In this document: positions 46,469 through 57,249 of the stretch, in pieces
Numbering within the stretch: the stretch's first letter is position 1
Layout: every line of letters begins with the position of its first letter
DNA from: JBAXEO01 sp963789515
Lineage (GTDB): Bacteria > Actinomycetota > Coriobacteriia > Anaerosomatales > JAAXUF01
NCBI GenBank assembly: GCA_963789515.1
Contig: CAWBKW010000004.1
Location: forward strand, 372,001-436,000
Length of the DNA stretch: 64,000 bases
Direction of reading: 5' to 3'
Program-made: the position numbers and the translations under genes
Notes under the pieces: model-generated
Told to the model about the DNA's origin: nothing
The model's database searches: none
The model's input: the letters and a program-made list of their open reading frames with translations, nothing else

Positions 46469-47320
46469 CTACGCGTCGAGCGGGGTGCAGGCGAACGTCG
46501 CGCTCGCCCACTGCGGCAGCGTGTGCAGCGTCGGCAGCATGGTCCTCAACCGGTCGATGTCGGCGTCGTAGCCGTACTCCTCGAACCAGCGGGCCATGAT
46601 CTGCCGCTCCCCCTCGGCGGGCCGGACGACCGGCCGCACTTCTATGCTCCGGCCGAGCTGAGCCGACAAGACCTCGGCGACCTCAAGGAACGAGCACTCG
46701 TCACCTGCGAGCTCGACGCTGTGCCCGAGCCATCCGCCGGGCGTACGGAACGCGAGCGCGACGAAGGAACCGATGTCCTCGACCGCGATGAACTGCAGCG
46801 GGACGTCGGGGTTGATCGGCGGGTCGATGTGACCGCTGCAGATGGCATCGCGCTGCCACAGGAGGTTCTCCATGAAGTAGACCGGCCGCAGGATCGTGTA
46901 GGGAAGCCCGACCTCGTGGATGCACTCCTCGACGCGCGCCTTGCTCTCGAAGTGCGGCACCCCGGTCTTGCGGTCTGCGCCACCGACTGACGAGTAGACG
47001 AAGTGCTCGACCCGCGCTTTCGCGGCTGCCTCGGCGAGTGTCTTGCCCTGCCGCTCCTCGACATCCACGCCATCGGCCCAGCTCTGCACGCTGTAGACGC
47101 CGTACGCACCATCCACGGCACGCGCCACCGAGTCCGGATCGTTCAGATCCCCTATCAACAAGGACGCCCCGAGTCCCGCCAAGGCACGAGCGGCGGGCTT
47201 GTCGGCGTCGCGGACGAGGGCGCACACGCTCCACCCGTCGGCTACGAGCTTCCGGGCGACAGCGCCCCCCTGTCTCCCGGTCGCGCCAGTCACCACGATC
47301 GAGCACTTCGAACGATCCAT
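46469..47320 (-). CDS. NmrA-like NAD(P)-binding protein
   Basis: A 283-residue Rossmann-fold protein. The nucleotide motif is VVTGATGRQGGAVARKL at the N-terminus, LVRDADKPAARALAG follows, then a VYSVQSWADGVDVEE segment and FVYSSVGGADRKTG. Members bind NAD(P) and act as redox sensors or reductases. GGAGG precedes the ATG at 47320, which fixes the start. It is convergent with the hydrolase gene and shares no operon with it. Confidence 0.88.
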   Translation of the reverse strand: MDRSKCSIVVTGATGRQGGAVARKLVADGWSVCALVRDADKPAARALAGLGASLLIGDLNDPDSVARAVDGAYGVYSVQSWADGVDVEERQGKTLAEAAAKARVEHFVYSSVGGADRKTGVPHFESKARVEECIHEVGLPYTILRPVYFMENLLWQRDAICSGHIDPPINPDVPLQFIAVEDIGSFVALAFRTPGGWLGHSVELAGDECSFLEVAEVLSAQLGRSIEVRPVVRPAEGERQIMARWFEEYGYDADIDRLRTMLPTLHTLPQWASATFACTPLDA

Positions 47321-47499
47321 CTCGAGCCTCCACGGGCAGATCGGGTGAACGCCCATACTCAGCACCTATACCCGCTACCGAAGTCGCCAATCACCCGCGA
47401 CGCGCACCAGCGCGCCGCCGAGACGGGTACCATATGCCCGACACGGCGAACCCGGCTGACGATGGCGTCCCGGGCGGGCGCACGACGGAGACTGAGACG

Positions 47500-48414
47500 A
47501 TGCGGATCGCGATCGCTGGTGGCAACGGGTTCATCGGCCGAGAACTCACGTTGCAGCTGCTTGGCGCGGGCCACGAGGTCGTATGGCTCTCGCATCGCCC
47601 GGGCGCGCCGGCCCGGCCCGACGGCGTGCGCGAAGTCGCGTTCCTCCCCGCCGATGAGACCGCCGCGTGGGCCGGCGAGGTCCTCGCCGCCGACGCCGTC
47701 GCCAACCTCTCGGGCTTCCCCATCGCGAGCCGCTGGAACGCGCGCACCAAGCCGCTGCTTCGAACGAGCCGGCTCGAGACCACGCGCGCGCTGGTCAACG
47801 TGATCGAGGCCGCGCGGGCGCAAGGCGGCGGCCCGCGAGCTCTAGTCGGCGCGAGCGCGGTCGGCATCTACGGCGACCGCGGCGACCTCGTCCTCACCGA
47901 GGAGGCCCGGACGGGAGGCGACTTCCTCGCCGACCTGGCCGTCGAGTGGGAGGCGGCGGCGCTCGCCGCCGAGAACTGCGGCTGCCGCGTCGCGACGATC
48001 CGCACCGGCATCGTCCTGGGTGCCGAGGGCGTGCTGCCGCGCATGGAGCTGCCGGCGCGGTTCTTCCTCGGCGGGCCGATCGGCGGCGGCAAGCAGTGGG
48101 TGAGCTGGGTGCACCTCGCCGACATCGCCGGGCTCTACCGCCACGCGCTGGAGTCGGACGACGTCACGCGGGCCGGTCAACGCCGGCGCGCCCGAGCCCG
48201 TCCGCATGCGCGACCTCTCCTCGGCGCTGGGGCACGCGCTCGGACGGCCCTCGTGGTTCCCGGTGCCCGGATTCGCCCTGCGCCTCGTGCTGGGCGAAGT
48301 CGCAGCCGTTACACCGTCATGAGCCAGCGGATGTCTGCCGAGAAGGCCGTCGCGAGCGGCTACCGATTCCGCTTCCCAGACGTCGACTCGGCGCTCGCGG
48401 ACCTCGTGCGGTGA
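47500..48414 (+). CDS. TIGR01777-family epimerase-like oxidoreductase, frameshifted
   Basis: A protein of about 304 residues of the SDR superfamily. It begins MRIAIAGGNGFIGRELTLQL, continues with VANLSGFPIASRWNARTK, GASAVGIYGDRGD, WVSWVHLADIAGLYRHALE and ends with the DUF1731-type region VMSQRMSAEKAVASGYRF. Frames change near 48175 (one extra base) and again near 48305. An in-frame ATG at 47434 lies 22 codons upstream. The 47500 start is preferred because GGAG lies 8 bases before it. Its cell role is unknown. Confidence 0.87.
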   Translation: MRIAIAGGNGFIGRELTLQLLGAGHEVVWLSHRPGAPARPDGVREVAFLPADETAAWAGEVLAADAVANLSGFPIASRWNARTKPLLRTSRLETTRALVNVIEAARAQGGGPRALVGASAVGIYGDRGDLVLTEEARTGGDFLADLAVEWEAAALAAENCGCRVATIRTGIVLGAEGVLPRMELPARFFLGGPIGGGKQWVSWVHLADIAGLYRHALESDDVTRAGQRRRARARPHARPLLGAGARARTALVVPGARIRPAPRAGRSRSRYTVMSQRMSAEKAVASGYRFRFPDVDSALADLVR

Positions 48415-48480
48415 GTCTGGGCAGCGGCCGACAGTGCGCTCCCCGGGCCGCGCGCGCGTGACGCATCGGGCTCGGTGACG

Positions 48481-48486
48481 CATACT
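48481..48486 (+). promoter_or_regulatory. Likely -10 box for a leaderless transcript
   Basis: CATACT ends 6 bases before the helicase ATG at 48493, and no Shine-Dalgarno sequence lies between. Confidence 0.5.
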
Positions 48487-48492
48487 GCAGCC

Positions 48493-49719
<1,227 letters not shown>

Positions 49720-49727
49720 TGCGACGG

Positions 49728-50220
49728 CTACTGCGTGTTGAGCACCGGCTGACCCATGCCCACGACCGCGGTCACCTTGCTGAGGCCCGCTCCCGCCGGC
49801 GTGACGGTCACGTCGGCGGCGTACCCGCCCTTCACGAAGACAAGCCGACGCCCCGCTCCGACGGCCTCATCCTTGATGAGCTGCCACTCGGCCTTCGGGT
49901 ACAGCGTCGCGAACCAGGCCGCGACATCGGCAGCGCCCGCAGGGACCTCGAGCTGGTAGTCCCAGACATCGGTCGCCCTGCGCCTCTCCGCGCAGCACCC
50001 TCCCCTGCGGAACCGGCACCTCGATGGGAAAGCTCGTGGCGATCATGGAGCGTTTCTGGTCGGCGGTCATCCGGGCGATCTCGACGGGAACCGAAGGCGC
50101 GGCAGAAGGCGCCGGCTCCGGTCGCTGCACGCGTTCGGAGGCGCACCCGCCGCCGGACAGCGCCGCCACGACGACGAGGGTGAGCGCGGCGACGGTTCGG
50201 GGCACGGCGGAGCGGTTCAT
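49728..50220 (-). CDS. Predicted lipoprotein, frameshifted
   Basis: A secreted protein of about 162 residues. The signal peptide is a basic start followed by AALTLVVVAALSGGGC, where the last cysteine would be lipidated. The mature part has a proline-rich linker, then DVWDYQLEVPAGAADVAAWF, ATLYPKAEWQLIKDEA and VFVKGGYAADVTVTPAG. One extra C near 49985 (GCGCAGG) splits it. It is convergent with the helicase, with 8 bases between the stops. No family is recognised. Confidence 0.75.
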
Positions 50221-50303
50221 CGGCGGAGTCCTTTCGGCATGCGGCGAGACAGCTGGGAACAGCCTCGCATCGGTCGATGCGTCCGGCTCGTCGCGGAGCA
50301 AGG

Positions 50304-50309
50304 TAGACT
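50304..50309 (+). promoter_or_regulatory. Likely -10 box for a leaderless transcript
   Basis: TAGACT ends 6 bases before the arsS ATG at 50316, with no Shine-Dalgarno sequence. Confidence 0.5.
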
Positions 50310-50315
50310 GGCGCA

Positions 50316-51302
50316 ATGACAGCAAGCGAATCCACAGCCATCCCTACCCGGGACTTCGGGAGTGCGGTCCACGAGGCGCATCCCTCGGCCTCCAGACCCG
50401 AGCAGATCGACTGGCTGATGCTCAATGTCGGCCTGCGCTGCGATCTGGCCTGCGCTCACTGCCACCACGCGTGCTCGCCGGTCCGAACCGAGGTGATGTC
50501 CCGCGAGACGATGCTCGACGCGCTGAGCTTCGCCGAGCGGATCCGGCCCTCGATGCTCGACATCACAGGTGGCGAACCCGAGCTCTACCCGCACCTGCGG
50601 GAACTCATCTCGCTCGCACGTGGCGCGGGATTGGCGGTGCGGGTGCGGACCAATCTCGTCGCGCTGGCGGCTCCGGAAGCGGCCGATCTTCCTGCCTACT
50701 TCGCCGATCAGGGCGTCGCCCTGCTGGCTTCGCTTCCGGGCGTGTCAGCGACCCAGACCGTGGAGCAGCGGGGCAGCGAAGCGGTGTGGAGAACCTCCGT
50801 CGAAGTACTCCGCAAGCTCAGCGAACTGGGCTACGGCACCGGGGACAGCCTGGCGCTCGAGATCGCCTACAACCCCCCGCTGGGCCAGCTCGCACGGCCC
50901 CAAGGCGAGGTCGAGGGCGAGTTCCGTACGGCGCTCGAACCGCTGGGCGTGCGCTTCGACTCACTGCTCACGCTGCCCAACGTGCCGGTCGGCCGGTATC
51001 GGCAGCGTCTGACGGCGCAGGGCGGCTACGCCGAGTACGTCGCGCTTCTTTCAGCGGCCTTCAACCCTTCGGTCGCCGAGGCGCTTGAGTGCCGCCACGG
51101 ACTTGAGATCGCCTGGGACGGCACCCTTTGGGACTGCGACTTCAACCTGGGCGCCGGCATCCGGCCTGCCGCAGGACCGCTCACGCTCGCGGAGGCCCTC
51201 GCGGACCCGGGAGCACTTGGGAACCGTCGGATCGGGTTCGGCCCGCACTGCTTCGCCTGCACGGTCGGGGCCGGGTTTGGTTGAAGCGGCTCACTGACGT
51301 GA
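50316..51302 (+). CDS. arsS: Arsenosugar-type radical SAM protein ArsS, probable selenoprotein
   Basis: A radical SAM enzyme of the ArsS/DUF3641 type, linked to arsenosugar formation. The [4Fe-4S] motif is C42-C46-C49 in RCDLACAHCHHAC, with DITGGEPELYPHL after it. The C-terminal metal- or cluster-binding part has CRHGLEIAWDGTLWDCDFN and HCFACTVGAGFG, where an in-frame TGA (51282-51284) follows and then SGSLT and a TGA at 51300-51302. Family members read TAGAGSSCGGxL here, with Cys or Sec at the TGA position, so residue 323 is probably selenocysteine (328 residues in all). The second stop overlaps the next gene's GTG by 4 bases. Confidence 0.8.
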
Positions 51303-51316
51303 CCCGGTCGGGCCGC
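51285..51316 (+). promoter_or_regulatory. Candidate SECIS hairpin in arsS
   Basis: Directly after the TGA. 51286-51290 (GCGGC) pairs with 51312-51316 (GCCGC), and 51294-51298 (CUGAC) with 51307-51311 (GUCGG, one G-U pair), leaving a 3-base bulge (51291-51293) and an 8-base loop (51299-51306). Size and position fit bacterial SECIS elements. Confidence 0.55.
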
Positions 51317-52644
51317 AAGAACTACGTGGTCATGCTCACTCGCTACCCCCGCCTCGGCGAGGTCAAGACGCGTCTTGCCCCGCCCCTGAGCCCCGAGGAT
51401 GCCCTCGCGCTGCACGATCGGCTGACTCGCCACACGCTTCGTTCGATGCTCGCGTTGCAGGCGACCGGCGATGCGCGCGCCCAGGTGCGCACGGACGCGG
51501 CGTTCGCCCGCGTCGCCTACGACTGGCTGGGGCACGGGTTCGCGGCTCGCTACCAGGGAGAGGGCGACCTGGGTGACCGGATCCGGCTCGCGTTCGGCGA
51601 GGCGTTCGCGCGAGGCGCCGAGCGGGTCGTGGTGGTCGGCAGCGACTGCCCACGGCTGACGGCCGGCCATCTCCGCGACGCGCTCGCCCGGCTCGACAAG
51701 ATCGACGTCGTGCTGGGCCCGGCCGACGACGGCGGCTACTACCTGGTCGCGCTGGGCCGGGACGCGTCGAAACGGTCGGTGCCGGTGCTCTTCTCCAACG
51801 TTGCACTGGGGCACCGATGCGGTCCTCGCGAGCACCCTGGCGATCTGCGAAGAACACGGCCTGAGCTCGGCGCTCCTCGAGAGGCTCCCCGACGTGGACC
51901 GTCCGGAGGACATCCCCGATGCCGAGGCGGTCCTGTCCTCAGACACCCTTTCGCCTGACGCGCGCGTCTCGGTGGTCATCCCCGCGCTCGACGACTCCGG
52001 ACTTGTGGGCAGCCGCCGTCGCCAGTGCCCGGGCGGCGGGGGCCTACGAGGTGATCGTGGTCGACGGCGGATCTCGAGACCGCACCCGGCTGGCGGCCGA
52101 GGAGGCGGGCGCTCGTGTGATGGACGCCGCACCCGGGCGAGCGGTGCAGATGAACGCCGGCGCCGCACAGGCAGCGGGAGAGATCCTGCTGTTCCTGCAC
52201 GCCGACACCGAGCTTCCTCCCGACGCGGCGGCCCTGGCGCGAGCGGCACTCGCGTTGCCGGGCACCGTCGCCGGCGCCTTCGACTTCGCCGTTCCGAGCG
52301 ATGCCCGCTTCGCCGCCCTCATCTCGGCGGTCGGCCGCCGGCGTGCTCGGTTGACCGGCCATCCCTACGGAGACCAGGGCCTGTTCTTGTCGGCGAGGAC
52401 GTTTCGAGACCTCGGCGGCTTCCCGCCTCTGCCCACGATGGAGGACTGGGAGTTCGTGGCGCGCCTGAGGAAGCTTGGGCGCGTGGCCGTACTCGATGAG
52501 CGGGCGGTTACGTCCGCGCGCGCCTGGGAGCACAGCGGGCTGCTGCGCAAGACCATCTCGAACCTTGCGGTCATCTGGGGATACCAGCTTGGAGTCGATC
52601 CCGACCTGCTGGCCACCTGGCGGCGGTGCGGCACGGGACGGTAG
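51299..52644 (+). CDS. Fused arsenosugar-type glycosyltransferase (DUF2064 plus GT2-like), frameshifted
   Basis: About 447 residues in two parts. The N-terminal part (to about 210) is DUF2064/CofC-like (TIGR04282-type): LTRYPRLGEVKTRLAPPLS, VVVGSDCPRLTAGHL, GPADDGGYYLVAL. The C-terminal part is TIGR04283-type: VSVVIPALDDSGL, VIVVDGGSRDRT, FLHADTELPPDA, GDQGLFLSARTFRDLGGF. Two single extra bases (near 51812 and 52011) split it, but no stop lies between the parts, so it is a fusion. The GTG start overlaps the post-Sec stop of arsS. These two families normally travel with arsS. Confidence 0.82.
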
Positions 52645-52724
52645 GCTGCCGGCACCGCCCGGGGTGAGCGGCTCTGATAGCCTGTTCCCGGAAGGCTCGA
52701 GCCGAACGGGGAGGCCGAAGTCCC

Positions 52725-53456
52725 ATGCCGGCGCCGGCATCTCGCGCACTCTGCAGGCACGTGCTTGACGAGCTCTCGGCGATGGCGAACGCCGAGAACG
52801 TCGCCGGGATGGCGCGCTTCGGGATCTCGACCACAGGCACCCTGGGCGTCCCCATGCCCGACGTGCGCCGGATCGCCCGCGAGGCGAAGCGGCAACTCGG
52901 CCGTGATCGAGAAGCCTGCCACCAACTCGCGGGACTGCTCTGGGAGAGCGGGGTGCACGAAGCACGCATCGCGGCGTCGCTGGTCGACGACCCCGGCCTT
53001 GTCGACGACGCGCAGATGGAGCGGTGGGCCGCCGATCTCGACTCGTGGGACGTGTGTGACACCCTGTGCAACAACCTGTTCCGTCGCTCGGCACCGGCGT
53101 GGTCCAAGGCGGTTCACTGGCCTGCTCGGAACGAGGAGTTCGTGAAGCGCGCGGGCTTCGTCCTGGGGGCAACGCTCGCGGTCCACGACAAGGCCGCCGA
53201 GGACGGGCGTTTCGTGCCGCTCCTCGCCTTGGCCGAGCGGGAATGCGCCGACGACCGCAACTTCGTGAAGAAGGCGGTCAACTGGCAGATCCGCCAGATC
53301 GGGAAGCGCAGTGCCGACCTGAACGCCGAGGCGATCGATGCGTGCGAGCGCATCCTGGCGGCCCACTCCGAGAGTGCGGCTGCACGCTGGACGGCGCGCG
53401 GCGCGTTACGGGAACTGCGCAGCGCCGCCGTCCGATGTCGGCTCGGGCTCGACTGA
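52725..53456 (+). CDS. DNA alkylation repair glycosylase AlkD-like
   Basis: A 243-residue protein made of HEAT-like helical repeats. The typical start GMARFGISTTGTLGVPMPDVRRIAREAKR and the motif VDDPGLVDD, SWDVCDTLCNNLF, VKRAGFVLGATLAVHDK and FVKKAVNWQIRQIG match AlkD proteins, which remove alkylated bases without flipping them out. GGAGG lies upstream of the ATG. Single gene, not coupled to the arsenosugar genes by overlap. Confidence 0.92.
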   Translation: MPAPASRALCRHVLDELSAMANAENVAGMARFGISTTGTLGVPMPDVRRIAREAKRQLGRDREACHQLAGLLWESGVHEARIAASLVDDPGLVDDAQMERWAADLDSWDVCDTLCNNLFRRSAPAWSKAVHWPARNEEFVKRAGFVLGATLAVHDKAAEDGRFVPLLALAERECADDRNFVKKAVNWQIRQIGKRSADLNAEAIDACERILAAHSESAAARWTARGALRELRSAAVRCRLGLD

Positions 53457-53514
53457 GGGAGACCCGGCCTCCTCGGCGCTTTCGTCCGGCCGGCTCGTCG
53501 CCCGAAGCGCGAGA

Positions 53515-56033
53515 CTACTCGTAGTGCAGTGCCGCGACGATGTCGAGCCTGGCGGCGGTGCGCGCCGGAATGATCGCCGCGAGCAGCGCGAAGCTGAAGC
53601 CGGCGATGACCGCGACCATGATGCCGCCCCAGGGGAAGTAGTACGGCATCACGAACATCGTAGCGTTCAGCGTGTAGACGAGCGCGTAGCCCATCGCGAC
53701 TCCACCGGCGATGCCGAAGACCACGCCCACCGCCGCAAGGAGCAGCGCCTCAGCGACCACCATGCCGCGAATCTGCCCGCGCGTCGTCCCCACCGCGCGA
53801 AGCATCCCGATCTCCCTCGTGCGCGCGAGCACGCTGATCGCGAGCGTGTTGAGAAGCGCGAGCAGCGTGGGCAGAGCGAACATCGCGATCAGGATGTCGA
53901 ATACCACGAAGGTCTGCGAGAAGAGCTGCGTCTGAGTGGCCTTGAAGCTGGCGGAGTCGTAGAGCACGAACTGCGGGTAGTTCGCGACAAGCCGACCGAG
54001 CGCCGCCTTGACGGCCGGCTTGGGCGCTCCGGGCTTCGCATTCGCCAGCACGAGGACGTTGCTCGTCACGTTGAAGTCCTTCTCGAGGTTCTCTTGCGAG
54101 ATGTAGACGGTCGAGAGCTTCGCGTTGAGGTAGTCGGTGGCGACACCCACGACCAGGTAGTCCTCGACGCCGTTCGGCGTCTTCAGCGCAACCCGTCGCC
54201 CGACCGTCAACCCCTGCTGGCCCGCCGTTATGCCGTTGACCAGCATCGTGCGCCCGGTGCCCAGCTTGGCGATGTCTGACTCGTTCGAGCCCTGCGAGAA
54301 CGTGAAGGAGGCCACCTTCGGGTAGACCTTGGGATCGATCCCCACGACCTGGGCCTGGCCTTCCCCGATCTGCGCCTGGCCCAGGCGCAAGGTCGCGACC
54401 GCACCCATCCCCGGCACGTCAGCGATGCGCTGGACGAACGCCTCGTCGGCGCCCACGTTCGCCCCGCCCAGGATCAGTCCGCTCGGTATGAGAACGAAGT
54501 CCGAGCCGAGCGACTTGTCGATGTACTCGAAGAAGCCGGCGTAGAGCGAGGTGACGACGCCGAGAATGGCGACCACGAGCGCGAGCGACACGAGGATCGC
54601 GGCGGCGGTGGCCGCAGCGCGTCCCGGCTGCCGGGTCACGTTCGAACTCGAGAGGTCGGCGGTCGCGGGCGCAAAGGGCCGCACCAGAAGTGACAGGAAC
54701 GACGCAAGCGGATGGATCAGCGACGGGCGCCACGAGAACGAGACCCACCAGTGCCGCAACGGCCCCGAGCCCGACCAGCGCCACCTGCTCGGGAGAACAG
54801 CATCGGGACGCAAGCGATCAGCATCACCCAGCCGGCGAGAACCCAGTTGCTGCGCTGACGCTCCTCGACCTCTGCGACCTGGGGACGGAGCGCTTCCAGC
54901 GGTGTGATGCGTGCTGCTTGGCGGGCAGGAATCACCGCGCTGAGCACGGTCACACCGATTCCCAAAGCGATCGCCGCGAACCACGTTCCTGGCGTGTACT
55001 CAGGGCGCAGGACCGCGTTGATGTGCATGATGTCGCGCAGAATCGGTGTGTAGAAGCTCAACGCAGCCAAGGTCAGCAGATAGCCGCAGACGATTCCCAC
55101 AGTCGTCCCCAGAGCGCCCTGCAACACGCCCTGGATCAGGAAGATGCCCAGGATGGTGCGGCGGTCGGCGCCGATGGCGCGCAGCATCCCGATGTCGTGC
55201 CGCCGCTCGGAGACGAGCGTGCGGAACGTGTTGAGAATGATGAAGCCGCCCATGATCAGCGCGAACAGGCCGAAGAACGTGAACATGTAGTTGGCCGTCT
55301 GCACCGAGGCGAGAAGGGAGCTCTCGTTCGAGAGGCCGCCCACCAGGTAGTCGGATCCCAGTTTGCGCCGCACCGCGGCCTCGACGACGGCCCGGTCGGC
55401 CCCCGGCTCGAAACGCGCCTCGACCGTGCTGATGGTGTTGCCCGCGCCCGTCATGCGCTGGGCGTCCGGGAGCGTCACGTACACCTCGGGCGCCGAGGGC
55501 GACGAACCGTTCGCGAGCAGCCCCACGACCGTGAACGACTCCGTGCCGGCCACGGTCGGTATCTTGAGCGTCGACCCCACGTGCAGTCCGAGCGACTGAG
55601 CGGTGTCCGAGCCGATGACCACCTGACCTGCGTCCCCATCGTTGAGCAGACGGCCCGCCGAGACGTTGAACGTGTGCACCTTCGGCGAAGTGCGCGGATC
55701 GATGCCGGCAACCGTGACGACACTGACCGGGCTCCCGGTGGGCATCGCAACGGACTTGCGGAGTGACGGCGTGGCGACCGCTATGCCTGTGACGTGACCG
55801 ACCTGGTCGGCGACGGTCCGCTCGAAGTTGCCGCCGCTGGGGCTGGAGACGGTCAGATCGACCTGCCCGGCCGCGGCGAACAGGGTCTGCGTGAACACGT
55901 CCGAAAGCCCCGGCATGATTCCGTTGAGGCCGAAGATCAGGGCCACGCCGAGTGTGATGGCGAGCGTCGTCAGGACCGTCCGGCCCGGACGGCCGACGAG
56001 GTAGCGCCAGGCGAGTGTCGCCGAGACGTTCAC
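53515..56033 (-). CDS. FtsX-type ABC transporter permease, frameshifted
   Basis: About 839 residues of a MacB/LolC-like permease with two FtsX domains. The first helix is LTTLAITLGVALIFGLNG, followed by a periplasmic domain, FFGLFALIMGGFIILN, and RRHDIGMLRAIGADRRTI. The second half repeats this: LARTREIGMLRAVGTTRGQI, then VVAEALLLAAVGVVFGI. The two halves are joined by a region near 54730-54810 with two extra bases. GTG overlaps the ATPase stop. Probably exports a lipid or peptide with the next gene. Confidence 0.9.
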
Positions 56034-56767
56034 AGCAGGCCGGCTCTCTCCATCGCCCCGCGGGCCTGAGCCACCGGGTCTCCGTCCAGCGCCACATCGT
56101 CGACCACCGAACCGTCGCGCATGAAGACGATGCGCCGGGCGTGGGAGGCGATGCTCAGGTCGTGGGTGACCATGACGATCGCCCGGCCCCACTCTTCGGC
56201 CGCCTGCTTGAGGAGGTTTGCGATGTCATCGGCTGACTTGCTGTCGAGGTTGCCGGTGGGCTCGTCGGCGAGAACGAGCGCGGGATCGGTCACGAGAGCG
56301 CGCGCGACCGCCACGCGCTGCTGCTGTCCACCCGAGAGCTGGTCCGGGCGACTCGCAAGCTTGTCGCCGAGGCCGACCTTGCGCAGCCAGTCCTGTGCGC
56401 GGTCACGCGCCTCAGCGGGCTTCACCCCGTCGAGGGTGAGCGGCAACGCGGCGTTCTCTGAGGTGGTCAGCACCGGGATGAGGTTGAAGAACTGGAAGAC
56501 GAAGCCGAGCCGACGGCGGCGCAACTCGGTGATCGCCTGGTCGGACATGCTGGCGATGTCGGTACCGTCGATGAGCACCTCGCCGCTCGTCGGCCGGTCC
56601 AGCCCGCCGACGAGGTTGAGCAGTGTCGACTTGCCGCATCCGCTGGGCCCCATGACCGCAACGAACTCACCTTGCTCGACCGTCAGACTCACGCGATCCA
56701 GAGCCGTGACGGCCGTATCGCCGCTGCCATAGATCTTGGTGAGCTCGCGCACTTCAACGATCGGCAT
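56030..56767 (-). CDS. ABC transporter ATPase, MacB/LolD type
   Basis: A 245-residue ATPase partner of the FtsX permease. Walker A MGPSGCGKSTLLN, Q-loop FVFQFFNLIPVLT, signature LSGGQQQRVAVARAL, Walker B LVLADEPTGNLDS and H-loop VTHDLS are intact. GGAAGG upstream of the ATG at 56767 supports the start. The stop overlaps the permease start, so they form one complex of the MacB superfamily. Confidence 0.95.
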   Translation of the reverse strand: MPIVEVRELTKIYGSGDTAVTALDRVSLTVEQGEFVAVMGPSGCGKSTLLNLVGGLDRPTSGEVLIDGTDIASMSDQAITELRRRRLGFVFQFFNLIPVLTTSENAALPLTLDGVKPAEARDRAQDWLRKVGLGDKLASRPDQLSGGQQQRVAVARALVTDPALVLADEPTGNLDSKSADDIANLLKQAAEEWGRAIVMVTHDLSIASHARRIVFMRDGSVVDDVALDGDPVAQARGAMERAGLL

Positions 56768-56840
56768 CTCTGTGCCTTCCCGAGTTGGAATCCGCACGTC
56801 AAGCCTATGCCCGCCGGAGCGTCAACGGCAAATCAGGCGG

Positions 56841-57221
56841 TCAGGCGGAGGGTGGCGATTCCTGCTGCGACGCCTGCCTCGCCTTGGCGGCCTGCCACGG
56901 CCAGCGGCCGTCGATCTCAACCTCGAGCGACCAGGACAGGAAGGTCCTGATGAGCACGAGCAGCCCAAGGACCACGAGGTTCTCGAGCGTCGGATCGAGG
57001 GCGACGGTCCGGATGATGTCTCCTGCGACGAGCACTTCCAGCCCGAGCAGAACGCTGCGCCCGAACATCGAGCGCCATAGCACGTAGGCTTGAGGGGCGT
57101 CATGTCGGGCGACCAGCACCAGTGCTCGATACGAGGCCAGGACGAGGCCCACGAGTATCACACCTACGCCGAGCAGCTCGAATCCCTTGGCGACGGTCTC
57201 CATGATCTGGGTGAAGCTCAT
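56841..57221 (-). CDS. DUF1622 family membrane protein
   Basis: A 126-residue integral membrane protein with three helices (VGVILVGLVLASYRALVLV; SVLLGLEVLVAGDIIRTVA; NLVVLGLLVLIRTFLSWSL). The LEVLVAGDIIRTV motif is the signature of DUF1622. Function unknown. GGAGC lies upstream of the ATG. It is downstream of the ABC gene at 57250 in the same orientation. Confidence 0.9.
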   Translation of the reverse strand: MSFTQIMETVAKGFELLGVGVILVGLVLASYRALVLVARHDAPQAYVLWRSMFGRSVLLGLEVLVAGDIIRTVALDPTLENLVVLGLLVLIRTFLSWSLEVEIDGRWPWQAAKARQASQQESPPSA

Positions 57222-57249
57222 CTCTGCTCCTTGTCGGACGCCGGCGCGC

